From contig MPNO01000031.1 in assembly GCA_002239065.1 (NCBI GenBank), forward strand, positions 1-50,400: 50,400 bases of DNA, given 5' to 3'. Positions 16,209 to 23,910 of the stretch are shown in pieces (within the stretch, counting starts at the first letter, position 1; each line of letters starts with the position of its first letter). The position numbers were made by a program, and so were the translations under genes. This DNA is from Defluviicoccus sp. bin129. Lineage in GTDB: Bacteria > Pseudomonadota > Alphaproteobacteria > MPNO01. The notes beneath the pieces are model-generated. The model had not been told where the DNA came from, made no database searches, and saw nothing but the letters and a program-made list of their open reading frames with translations.

Positions 16209-18247
16209 GAGGATTTCTCCAGGATGAGATTGCCGTAGCGGTCGACGATCGACCGCCAGGTTTCCGGGACCACGGTGGTCGAACCGTACTCCTCGACGAT
16301 CGCCGGGCCCGCGATCGCGGCGCCGACGCCGAGATCGCCGCGCCGCCAGATGCCGCATTCGACCCAGCCGCCCGCGCGCCAGTAGACCCGCCGCGAAGCG
16401 GCCGGCGCGGCCTCGCCGCCCGCGTCTTCGAGCGGGCGGATACCGGGGCGGTGCACGCGCCCGACCGCCTGGACCCGGAGGCTCACCACCTCGACATCCT
16501 GGCGTCCCTCGTAGTGGAAGCCGAAGGTGCCTTCGTGCACGCCGTGGAAGTCGCGCCACATCGTCGCCACCGCATCGGCCCCGGGCGGGATCGGCACCGG
16601 CACCTCGTGGCCTTCCCCGACATAGCGGACATCGGCGCTGCGGACGAGCCGGATCGCATCGCGCGCCACGCCCTCCGCCGCGATCTCGTCCAGCCCCCGC
16701 TCCTCCAGCGCGCGCCACAGCGCTTCGAGCTCGTCCGCGTCGTGGCCCGATTGCTGGCGCACGCAGGTCCTCACATAGTCGCGCTTGATGTCGGAGACGT
16801 GGAGCCCGAAGGCCGACAGATTGCCCGGGTTGGGCGGCACGATGGCGGTGGCGATGCCGAGGAAATCCGCGACCTCGGCGGCGAACAGCCCGCCGGCGCC
16901 GCCGAAGGCCACCATCGCGTAGTCGCCCGGGTCGAGGCCGCGCGTGGTGGTGACGCGGCGGATGCCGTGCACCTGGTTGGCCGAGGCGATTTCGAGCACC
17001 CCGGCGGCCGCCTCCTCGGCCGGGATCTCCAGCTTGCGCCCGAGCGCCCGGTAGGCCGCGCGGGCGGCGCCGGCGTCGAGTGCGAGCCCGCCGCCGATCA
17101 GCGCCTCGGGCAGGCGGCCGAGCACGAGGGCGGCATCGGTCACCGTGGGCTCGGCGCCGCCGCGGCCATAGCAGATCGGCCCCGGATCGGCCCCGGCGCT
17201 CCTGGGCCCCACCTTGAGCGCGCCATAGTCGTCGATCCAGGCGAGCGAGCCGCCGCCGGTGCCGACGGTCTCGATATCGAGCATCGGCGACTTGACGGGG
17301 TAGCTCTCGATCACCGCGTGGCTGGTGAGCTGCGGGGTGAGGTTCTGGACCAGCGAGACATCGGTCGAGGTGCCGCCGACATCGAGCGTGAGGACGTTGC
17401 GGTAATCGGCGAGCCGCGCCATGTGGGTCGCGCCGAGCACGCCGCCGGCCGGGCCCGACACCAGCATGGTGACCGGCTTCTCGGCCGCCCTGGCGCTCGA
17501 GACGATGCCGCCGTTGGACTGCATGATGAGGAACGGCACCGCGCCCGAGCGCGCGCGGATGCTGCGCTCGGCGTGGCCGAGATAGGTCTTGCAGTAGGGC
17601 TTCACCATGACGTCGATCAGGGTCGTCATGGCGCGCTCGTATTCGCGGTATTCGGGCAGCACCACGGATGACAGAGAGACGTGGATGCCGGGATGGCGTT
17701 CGGCCACCAGCCTGCCGACCCGCTCCTCATGCGCCGGGTTGGCGTAGGCGTGCAGCAGGCAGACCGCGAGCCGCGTCACCCCGAGCGCGACCAGCTCGTC
17801 GGCAGCGGCGGCGACGCTCGCCTCGTCGAGCGGGGCGAGCTCCGAGCCGTCATGGCGCATCCGCCCGGCCGCCTCGCGCACCAGATGCAGCGGCACCAGG
17901 CGCTTCGGCTTGACCCAGAAGAAGGAGTTGCCGTAGCCGTCGGGGACCGACTGGCGGGCGATCTCGATCAGGTGCCGGAAGCCTTCGGTCACCAGCAGGC
18001 CGAGGCCCTCGAATCTGTGCTCCAGCACCGCGTTGGTGGCGGTCGTGGTGCCGTGCAGGATGCGGTCGATATCGCCCCTCCCGGCGGACGCCGCGTCCAG
18101 CACCTCGTCGATCCCGTTGAGCAGGCCCCGGCTCGGGTCGGCCGGCGTGCTCGGCGTCTTGATGGCGAACTGGTCGCCGGTCTCCTCGTCGAGCGCGATC
18201 ACGTCGGTGAACGTGCCGCCGGTGTCGATGGCTATGCGAAGCGCCAT
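16205..18247 (-). CDS. hyuA: Hydantoinase/oxoprolinase A-type subunit
   Basis: The ATP-binding partner of HyuB, in the actin/hexokinase-like superfamily. 680 residues. Phosphate-binding loops: IDTGGTFTDVIAL at residues 5-18 and LDVGGTSTDVSL near residue 290. Other family blocks: HGTTTATNAVLEH, ESYPVKSPMLDIETVGTGGGS and the C-terminal IAGPAIVEEYGSTTVV. HyuAB pairs hydrolyse N-methylhydantoin to N-carbamoylsarcosine in known bacteria. The downstream isochorismatase-family enzyme fits the next step of that route, but the substrate is an inference. Confidence 0.92.
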   Translation of the reverse strand: MALRIAIDTGGTFTDVIALDEETGDQFAIKTPSTPADPSRGLLNGIDEVLDAASAGRGDIDRILHGTTTATNAVLEHRFEGLGLLVTEGFRHLIEIARQSVPDGYGNSFFWVKPKRLVPLHLVREAAGRMRHDGSELAPLDEASVAAAADELVALGVTRLAVCLLHAYANPAHEERVGRLVAERHPGIHVSLSSVVLPEYREYERAMTTLIDVMVKPYCKTYLGHAERSIRARSGAVPFLIMQSNGGIVSSARAAEKPVTMLVSGPAGGVLGATHMARLADYRNVLTLDVGGTSTDVSLVQNLTPQLTSHAVIESYPVKSPMLDIETVGTGGGSLAWIDDYGALKVGPRSAGADPGPICYGRGGAEPTVTDAALVLGRLPEALIGGGLALDAGAARAAYRALGRKLEIPAEEAAAGVLEIASANQVHGIRRVTTTRGLDPGDYAMVAFGGAGGLFAAEVADFLGIATAIVPPNPGNLSAFGLHVSDIKRDYVRTCVRQQSGHDADELEALWRALEERGLDEIAAEGVARDAIRLVRSADVRYVGEGHEVPVPIPPGADAVATMWRDFHGVHEGTFGFHYEGRQDVEVVSLRVQAVGRVHRPGIRPLEDAGGEAAPAASRRVYWRAGGWVECGIWRRGDLGVGAAIAGPAIVEEYGSTTVVPETWRSIVDRYGNLILEKSS

Positions 18248-18293
18248 GATTCGACCGTTATTTCAATACTCTAACCATGCTGCGACGATATTG

Positions 18294-19001
18294 TCAGCCG
18301 GTCGCGGCGTCAAACAGGCGCGGCTCGATCCGGGCGCTCCATTGCGCCAGCAGATCGGCCGAGTCCATCACCAGCCCCATATGGATCGAGACCATCTTGA
18401 GCGCCGCCGCCTCCATCTCGTCGTTGGTGCCGCGCACCAGGTCCTGGAGCACGACGACGCGGTAGTCGCGGTTGCTGGCATCGAAGGCGGCGTTGAGCAC
18501 GCAGCAATCGGTGAACCCGCCGTTCAGCACCACCGTCCGGACCTCCATGTTGCGCAGCAGGAAGTCGAGATCCGTCGGGTAGAACACCGACAGCCGCTTC
18601 TTGGTCTGGACGATCTGGTCGCCCGGCTCGACCCGGGTCTCGAACTCGGTCCAGCGGCTGCCCTCGATGGCGTGTTCGTCGGCGTTGGGGATCTCGCCGA
18701 CATAGAGCGGGAAGACATCGCGCCAGGCCGCGCGCAGGCCGTTGACGTCGTCCACCCCGCCTTTCCGCAGCACCGACCTGACATGGACGATGGGCACGCC
18801 GAGCCGGCGCGCCGCGTCGTGGAAGGCGTCGATCGGGGCGACGATCTCGCGCGCCCGCGGCGCCGGGCACGGGCAGTCGGGCGTGTCGGCGAGGTGGCCC
18901 TGGTGCATGTCGATCGAGACGATCGCCGATTTCGACGCATCGGCGTAGAGGTCGAACCCGTCCGGCAGAACCCGGCGGTCGCCGTAGACATAAGCCTCCA
19001 T
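18294..19001 (-). CDS. Isochorismatase-family cysteine hydrolase
   Basis: 235 residues with the triad of the amidohydrolase branch of the family: Asp31 (AIVSIDMHQGH), a lysine at 134/135 (QTKKRLSVF) and the nucleophile Cys167 in GGFTDCCVLNAAFDA. This branch includes N-carbamoylsarcosine amidase, ureidoacrylate hydrolase and nicotinamidase. Next to hydantoinase A/B, an N-carbamoyl amide hydrolase role is attractive but not proven. The ATG at 19001 lies 14 bases after the Rieske oxygenase stop, so it is in the same operon. The next gene starts 46 bases downstream. Confidence 0.9.
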   Translation of the reverse strand: MEAYVYGDRRVLPDGFDLYADASKSAIVSIDMHQGHLADTPDCPCPAPRAREIVAPIDAFHDAARRLGVPIVHVRSVLRKGGVDDVNGLRAAWRDVFPLYVGEIPNADEHAIEGSRWTEFETRVEPGDQIVQTKKRLSVFYPTDLDFLLRNMEVRTVVLNGGFTDCCVLNAAFDASNRDYRVVVLQDLVRGTNDEMEAAALKMVSIHMGLVMDSADLLAQWSARIEPRLFDAATG

Positions 19002-19015
19002 CCCTGCCTCCCCCG

Positions 19016-20377
19016 TCAGTGTTCCCGCCCGTTCTCGCTCTCCGCCCAGTCGGCGATCAGCCGGCGGATGCGGGCGTCGCGGTCGGCCGCGCCCTGGTGC
19101 GCGCCCTCGATATTGATCGCGGTGATCCGGTCCCCGATGCGCCGGAGAAGCGCCTCGTCGTCGCCGCCTGGAACCGCCGGGATGCGGACCACCGTGTCGT
19201 GGCAATAGGTCGGGATCCGCCCGCCGGCGCGGATCTGCGACGTCTTCGGCTCGCCGCCCGAAGCGACGCGGCGGATCTCGGCCCTGAGCAGCTTGCGCAG
19301 CATCAGCACTCCCGTGTCGGTCGCCGTCATGTGTTCCAGCGCATGGACGGCGATCGGCCGCTGGCTGGTCTGGGCGTCGAAATCGCCCGGGATGCGCTGG
19401 CGGTCCTCGTAGCCGCGCGCGCCGTCCTGGCCGAAGAAATCGACCGATTCGGGGCCGCACGCGCTTTCGTCGGCGTTGTCGCCCGGATCGCTGTCCGGGT
19501 GGAAATGGCGCCAGCCGATGATGCGGCAGGTCCGGTTGTCGACCGGCGTGGTCCAGCGCGTGATGCCGACCCGGCCGTAGAGCCTGGGCTGCCGGCCGTC
19601 CTCCCAGATATGGCCCACCTGGGCGATGTTGCCGAAGAGGATGTCGTTCGAGCGCACCCAGACATTGTCGCCCCAGCGCCGCGTGGTGACGTAGATCATG
19701 CCGGTCGGGGTCTCGCGGAACCCGGTCACCGGGAGTTCGCCCCAGGCGTCGGCGAACTGGGAGAAGCTGATCCGCGTGTGGAGGAACACCGCGTGCGCCG
19801 GGTCCATCACGTTCTCCTGCACCTGGAGCCAGTTGCAGGGGTAGGTGATGTAGTAGGGGACCAGCCGGTCGTCCGGCATGGCGAATGAGTCATAGGGCGC
19901 GAATTCCGGCCGCTTCCCGGGCGGGCCCATATAGGCGAAGACCAGCCCGTCACGCTCCTCCACCGGGTAGGCGCCGTGATAGAGCCGGTCCTTGAGCGTG
20001 CTGGCGGGCGGCTCGCCGGGGGTCTCGAGGATCCTGCCGTCGGGGGCGAACAGCCAGCTGTGATAGCAGCAGCGGAGGCCCCCGGGCTCGACCACGCCGT
20101 ATTCGAGCGAGGTGCCGCGATGGCTGCAATGGCGGTCGAGCAGCCCCCACGCGCCGCCCCGGGTGCGGAACAGCACCAGATCCTCGCCGAACATGCGGAT
20201 CTTGAGCGGCAGCTCGCCCACCTCGGAGGCGATGGCGACGGGCTGCCAGAACCGCCTCAGATACTCGCCGCAGGGCGAGCCGCGCTCGACATGGGTGAGC
20301 TCGCAATCCTCGTCCGGCGTCGGCGGGTTGTGGTAGGCGCCGTAGGGCGTGCGCAGAAAATGCTTCTGCACGGCCAT
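19016..20377 (-). CDS. Rieske non-haem iron oxygenase, large (phthalate-dioxygenase type)
   Basis: First gene of the minus-strand catabolic run. 453 residues. Rieske cluster C84-x-H86 and C103-x2-H106 (HCSHRG and CCYHSW). The mononuclear iron site is visible in ENVMDPAHAVFLH: Asp192, His195, His200. The alpha-subunit architecture without an adjacent beta subunit suggests the alpha3 type (phthalate 4,5-dioxygenase, vanillate and other O- or N-demethylases). No reductase or ferredoxin gene is nearby. With hydantoinase, carbamoyl-hydrolase and molybdenum hydroxylase neighbours, N-demethylation or ring hydroxylation of an N-heterocycle is a reasonable guess. Confidence 0.92.
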   Translation of the reverse strand: MAVQKHFLRTPYGAYHNPPTPDEDCELTHVERGSPCGEYLRRFWQPVAIASEVGELPLKIRMFGEDLVLFRTRGGAWGLLDRHCSHRGTSLEYGVVEPGGLRCCYHSWLFAPDGRILETPGEPPASTLKDRLYHGAYPVEERDGLVFAYMGPPGKRPEFAPYDSFAMPDDRLVPYYITYPCNWLQVQENVMDPAHAVFLHTRISFSQFADAWGELPVTGFRETPTGMIYVTTRRWGDNVWVRSNDILFGNIAQVGHIWEDGRQPRLYGRVGITRWTTPVDNRTCRIIGWRHFHPDSDPGDNADESACGPESVDFFGQDGARGYEDRQRIPGDFDAQTSQRPIAVHALEHMTATDTGVLMLRKLLRAEIRRVASGGEPKTSQIRAGGRIPTYCHDTVVRIPAVPGGDDEALLRRIGDRITAINIEGAHQGAADRDARIRRLIADWAESENGREH

Positions 20378-20441
20378 CCATCCTCCTCCTCGATCGCCCG
20401 GGGCGAATGCTAGAGCCTATCCGTCGCGTATGGAACCGCGG

Positions 20442-20502
20442 CGTCCCCCGATACGCGGCGTAGCCTGTCCCGAGCGAAGCCGAGGGGCCGTATCGAAGGA
20501 CG
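20442..20502. repeat. Imperfect palindromic intergenic element
   Basis: cgtcccccgatacg (20442..20455) and cgtatcgaaggacg (20489..20502) are inverted arms matching at 12 of 14 positions. They enclose gcctgtcccgagcgaagccg. Its form (a decayed CCTTCGATACGG-type stem) resembles dispersed intergenic repeats common in alphaproteobacterial genomes. Confidence 0.55.
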
Positions 20503-20510
20503 GCGGAACG

Positions 20511-20536
20511 AAAAAGGCGCCGGCGGTTCCGGCGCC
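20511..20536 (-). terminator. Hairpin with T-run on the minus strand
   Basis: GGCGCCGG (20516..20523), a five-base loop, CCGGCGCC (20529..20536). On the minus strand the stem is followed by TTTTT (20515..20511). It would stop leftward transcripts entering from the parS side, insulating the Rieske operon from antisense or upstream transcription. Confidence 0.55.
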
Positions 20537-20627
20537 CACTCTCGCGAGGATGGCAAATATACCCCGAAACGCGTCCCGTGTCAAGCGTTATTTTGCCTAA
20601 TCGGAATAGGTCAGCAATGTTGACCAT

Positions 20628-20643
20628 TGTTTCACGTGAAACA
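20628..20643. other. parS centromere-like site
   Basis: The sequence TGTTTCACGTGAAACA is a perfect 16-bp palindrome and matches the consensus chromosomal parS bound by ParB/Spo0J exactly. It lies in an A/T-rich intergenic region rather than in a gene. In most bacteria such sites cluster near the replication origin and load ParB for chromosome segregation and SMC recruitment. parA and parB are not in this window. Confidence 0.88.
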
Positions 20644-20763
20644 TTGTCCCGAAACGGTACTATTTCCGCCGCCACCGAAAGCCAGCCGCGCGGGAGCGGC
20701 AAATTGCCCGCCGCCGGCCGGGCTGCTAGCGTTCGCCGGGCGCGGCGGGGCTCGGGAGGCGGG

Positions 20764-21921
20764 ATGGAGCGGCGGCGGATACGGTTCGGCACCTTTCTCG
20801 CGCCGTTTCATTCGGTGCGCGAGAACCCGACGCTCGCGCTGGAACGCGACCTCGCCCTGGTGGAACATCTCGACCGGCTCGGCTTCGACGAGGTCTGGGC
20901 GGGCGAGCACCATTCGGGCGGCATGGAGATCATCGCCTCGCCCGAGATCTTCATCGCCGCGGCGGCCGAGCGCACGCGGCGGATCGGACTCGGGACCGGC
21001 GTCGTCACGCTGCCCTACCACCACCCGTTCATGGTCGCCGAGCGGATCAACCAGCTCGACCACCAGACCAGAGGGCGGACCATGTTCGGCGTCGGCGCCG
21101 GCGCGCTGCCCTATGACGCCGACATGATCGGCGTCGATGTCGGGCGCATCCGCGACATGATGACCGAGGCGCTCGACGTCATCCTGCCGCTGCTCGACGG
21201 CGAGACGGTGAGCCGGAGCACCGACTGGTTCGAGCTCCGCGAGGCAAGGCTCCAGCTCGCCCCCTTCACCCGGCCGCGCGTCGAGCTCGCCGTCCCCTCG
21301 GTGGTGTCGCCGTCGGGCCCGCGGGCGGCCGGCAAGTACGGCATGAGCCTGCTGTCGACTGCCGCCACCACCGCCGCCGCGTTCGAGGCCCTGCCCGAGA
21401 CCTGGCGGATCTGCGCCGGGGAAGCCGAAGCGCATGGCCGGACGGCCGAGCGCGCGCGCTGGCGGCTGGTCGGTCCGGTCCACGTCGCCGAGACCCGCGA
21501 ACAGGCGCGCGCCAATGTCCGCTTCGGCATCCAGGAGTGGCTGCACTATTTCGCCCATGTCGGCCATTTGCCGCTGGACGCGACCGGCGAGGGGGATGTG
21601 GATTCCGACATCGACACGCTGATCGGGTCCAGGATCGCGGTGATCGGCACGCCGGACGATCTCGCCGCTCAGATCGAACGGCTGGAGCGCCAGTCGGGCG
21701 GGTTCGGCGTGTTCCTGGACATGGCCCATAACTGGGCCGACTTCGCCGCCACCAGGCGCAGCTACGAGCTGATCGCGCGCTATGTCATGCCCCGCTTCGA
21801 CGGGCGGGGCGGGCGGCAGGAGGAGGCCTATCGCTGGGCGATGGCGAAGAAGCCGGTGCTCGCGGAGCGGCGCCAGGCGGGCATCGACAGGGCGATCCGC
21901 GACCTCAATCCTCGTAAGTGA
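20764..21921 (+). CDS. Luciferase-like (LLM class) flavin-dependent monooxygenase
   Basis: A TIM-barrel reduced-flavin monooxygenase of the bacterial luciferase family (relatives: limonene, alkanesulfonate and RutA-type oxygenases). 385 residues. Family features: RFGTFLAPFH start, DRLGFDEVWAGEHHSGG, the RTRRIGLGTGVVTLPYHHPFMVAE block, and RGRTMFGVGAGALPYDADMIGVD. The ATG at 20764 has GGGAGG eight bases upstream. It needs a flavin reductase, which is not encoded here. It converges on the MaoC-type gene, overlapping its 3' end by 17 bases. Substrate unknown; a role with the neighbouring catabolic genes is possible. Confidence 0.9.
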   Translation: MERRRIRFGTFLAPFHSVRENPTLALERDLALVEHLDRLGFDEVWAGEHHSGGMEIIASPEIFIAAAAERTRRIGLGTGVVTLPYHHPFMVAERINQLDHQTRGRTMFGVGAGALPYDADMIGVDVGRIRDMMTEALDVILPLLDGETVSRSTDWFELREARLQLAPFTRPRVELAVPSVVSPSGPRAAGKYGMSLLSTAATTAAAFEALPETWRICAGEAEAHGRTAERARWRLVGPVHVAETREQARANVRFGIQEWLHYFAHVGHLPLDATGEGDVDSDIDTLIGSRIAVIGTPDDLAAQIERLERQSGGFGVFLDMAHNWADFAATRRSYELIARYVMPRFDGRGGRQEEAYRWAMAKKPVLAERRQAGIDRAIRDLNPRK

Positions 21922-22777
21922 TCTCCGCCGTCTGGGCGATCCCGCCATCCGGCGTGAGCGCCCACAGCCGGCCTTCGCCGTCGCCGGGTCCGGGCGCGCC
22001 GTTGACGGTGAACGGCGCGCCGTCGAACAGCGGCGCGAGCGCGCGCACCGCGTAGGATTTGAGCGTCGCCCCGGGCCGCGCGCGGCGGAACAGGTCGAGC
22101 AGCAGCGTGGTGATCAGGTTGCCGTGGACCAGCAGGCCCGGATAGCCCTCGACCCCGGTCACGTAGTCGCGGTCGTAATGGATGCGGTGGCTGTTCATGG
22201 TGAGCGCCGAGTAGCGGAACAGGAGCACGGCGGTGGGCTCGATCTCGCGCGACCAGACCGCCTCGATCCCGGGCGGCTGCCGCCTGGGCGGCGGCGCGGC
22301 CGCCTTGCCCGCATCGGCCGCGCGATACACCGTCGCGTGCTCCTCGTGGGTGGCGAGCCCGTCCTCGCCGAAGATCTCGTGGCGCACGGTGACGAAGCAG
22401 AGCGTGCCGGAACGCCCGCTCTTGGGCGCCACGTCGGCGATGGTCGAGACCCGCCTGGCGGTCTCGCCGACCCGGAGCGGGCGGTCGAAGCGCATCCTTA
22501 CCCCGGCCCACATGCGGCGCGGCAGGGGCACCGGCGGCATGAAGCCGCCCTTCGCCTTGTGCCCGTCGGGCCCGGTGTCGGCGAGCTTCACCACCTCGGG
22601 GAAGTAGTACCAGTGCCAGCCGGGCGGGATCGGGTCGCCGTCCGTCAGCGGCGCATCGTCGCGGTCGAAGGTGGCGGACAGGATGTCGGCCGGGGCGGCG
22701 GTGATCCGGCCGGTCGCGGTCTCGCTCCGCCCGATCCAGCCGCGCGCGCGCCCGAGCGCCTCGTCCAGCCCGCTCAT
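21905..22777 (-). CDS. MaoC-like acyl-CoA hydratase (double hot-dog)
   Basis: 290 residues. The N-terminal half resembles the FAS1-type/HTD dehydratase domain found in mesaconyl-C4-CoA hydratases. The C-terminal half has the hydratase-2-like YSALTMNSHRIHYDRDYV, with the His and Asp expected for water addition, and GLLVHGNLITTLLLDLFRR. The ATG at 22777 overlaps the CoA-transferase stop (ATGA). The acyl-CoA dehydrogenase, CoA-transferase and this hydratase form one operon: CoA activation, alpha-beta desaturation and hydration of a short or branched dicarboxylic acyl-CoA. Confidence 0.87.
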   Translation of the reverse strand: MSGLDEALGRARGWIGRSETATGRITAAPADILSATFDRDDAPLTDGDPIPPGWHWYYFPEVVKLADTGPDGHKAKGGFMPPVPLPRRMWAGVRMRFDRPLRVGETARRVSTIADVAPKSGRSGTLCFVTVRHEIFGEDGLATHEEHATVYRAADAGKAAAPPPRRQPPGIEAVWSREIEPTAVLLFRYSALTMNSHRIHYDRDYVTGVEGYPGLLVHGNLITTLLLDLFRRARPGATLKSYAVRALAPLFDGAPFTVNGAPGPGDGEGRLWALTPDGGIAQTAEITYED

Positions 22778-23910
22778 GGCGCGAACTCCCCGCGGATGGC
22801 TTCGCCGTCGGCGCCGGTCGCGGGGACCGGGCGGAGGTCGCGCGAGGCGCCGTCGATGCGCGCCGGCGGGGCGACGAGGTCGACCGCGCCGCCCGGGATG
22901 GCGATGCCGGTCCGCCTGAGCGCCGGGTGGCGCGCGAGGCCGGCGACGTCGTTGACCTCGCCGAAGGCGATCTTCGCGCGGCGCAGCCTGGCGATCAGCG
23001 CGTCCCGCCCGATCGCCGTGAACACCCCGCGGACGATGGCATCGAAGGGCTCGCGGTTGTCGAGCCGGGCGATGTTGCTCTCGAAGCGGGGGTCGGCGGG
23101 CAGGTCCGGGCGCTCCAGCACCTCGGCGCAGAGGCGCACGAACTCGCGCTCGTTCTGGATCGCGATCAGGATCGGCCCGCCGTCCTTCGTCGGGTAGGCG
23201 CCGTAGGGGTGGATCGATGGGTGGTTGAGCCCGATCCGGGGCGGCCCTTCGCCGTCCGACTCCCAGTGCAGCAGCGGCACCGTCATCCAGTCCGCCATGC
23301 CGGAGAACAGCGAGGTCTCGATCGCGCAGCCCTCGCCGGTCGCGCCGCGCGCGATCACCGCCTCCAGCACCGCCATGTAGCTGTACATGCCGCACGCGAT
23401 GTCGCAGACCGAGACCCCGACCCGGCCCGGCCCCTCGGGCCCGCCGGTCACCGAGCACAGCCCGGACTCCGCCTGGACCAGGAGGTCGTAGGCCTTCATG
23501 TCGGCATAGGCGCCGTCGGCGCCGTAGCCGCTGATGTCGACGGTGATCAGCCGGGGGTTGCGCGCGCGCAGGCCCGCCGATCCGAACCCCGCCCTGGCCG
23601 CCGCCCCGGGGGCGAGGTTCTGGATGAACACGTCGGCCGTCCCGGCGATGCGCTGCAGCAGCGCCCGGTCGTCCGGGTCCTTGATGTCGGCGACGAGCGA
23701 TTCCTTGCCCCGGTTGAGCCAGACGAAATAGGCGCTCTCGCCCTTGGCGAACCTGTCGTAGTTGCGCGCGAAATCGCCGCCCTCGCGCTCGATCTTGATG
23801 ACCCGGGCGCCGGCATCGGCGAGGCGGGACGAGCAATAGGGCGCCGCCACCGCCTGCTCCATCGAGAGCACCAGCAGACCGTCCAGCGGCTTCGCCGCGC
23901 CGCCCGCCAT
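22774..23910 (-). CDS. CaiB/BaiF (class III) CoA-transferase
   Basis: Moves CoA between carboxylic acids through an enzyme-bound anhydride. 378 residues. N-terminal VLSMEQAVAAPYCSSRLADAG, RGKESLVADIKDPD and YADMKAYDLLVQAESGL are family blocks. In the segment AIETSLFSGMADW, Glu198 aligns by eye with the catalytic aspartate of formyl-CoA transferase and CaiB, and Ser203 falls where many relatives have a second Asp. This may mark a mesaconyl-CoA-transferase-like subgroup or a changed active site. The ATG at 23910 overlaps the acyl-CoA dehydrogenase stop by one base (TGATG). Confidence 0.88.
   Translation of the reverse strand: MAGGAAKPLDGLLVLSMEQAVAAPYCSSRLADAGARVIKIEREGGDFARNYDRFAKGESAYFVWLNRGKESLVADIKDPDDRALLQRIAGTADVFIQNLAPGAAARAGFGSAGLRARNPRLITVDISGYGADGAYADMKAYDLLVQAESGLCSVTGGPEGPGRVGVSVCDIACGMYSYMAVLEAVIARGATGEGCAIETSLFSGMADWMTVPLLHWESDGEGPPRIGLNHPSIHPYGAYPTKDGGPILIAIQNEREFVRLCAEVLERPDLPADPRFESNIARLDNREPFDAIVRGVFTAIGRDALIARLRRAKIAFGEVNDVAGLARHPALRRTGIAIPGGAVDLVAPPARIDGASRDLRPVPATGADGEAIRGEFAP

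Larger units (their letters stand above)
20378..20763. other. Divergent intergenic region carrying parS, repeat and hairpin
   Basis: 386 bases between the divergent Rieske oxygenase and flavin monooxygenase genes, clearly richer in A/T than its surroundings from about 20545 to 20670. It holds an imperfect palindromic repeat, a T-run hairpin and the parS site listed separately. Promoters for both gene sets must lie here, but I cannot pick a confident -35/-10 pair. A frame from 20578 joins the downstream gene but reads through parS and is not coding-like. Confidence 0.7.
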
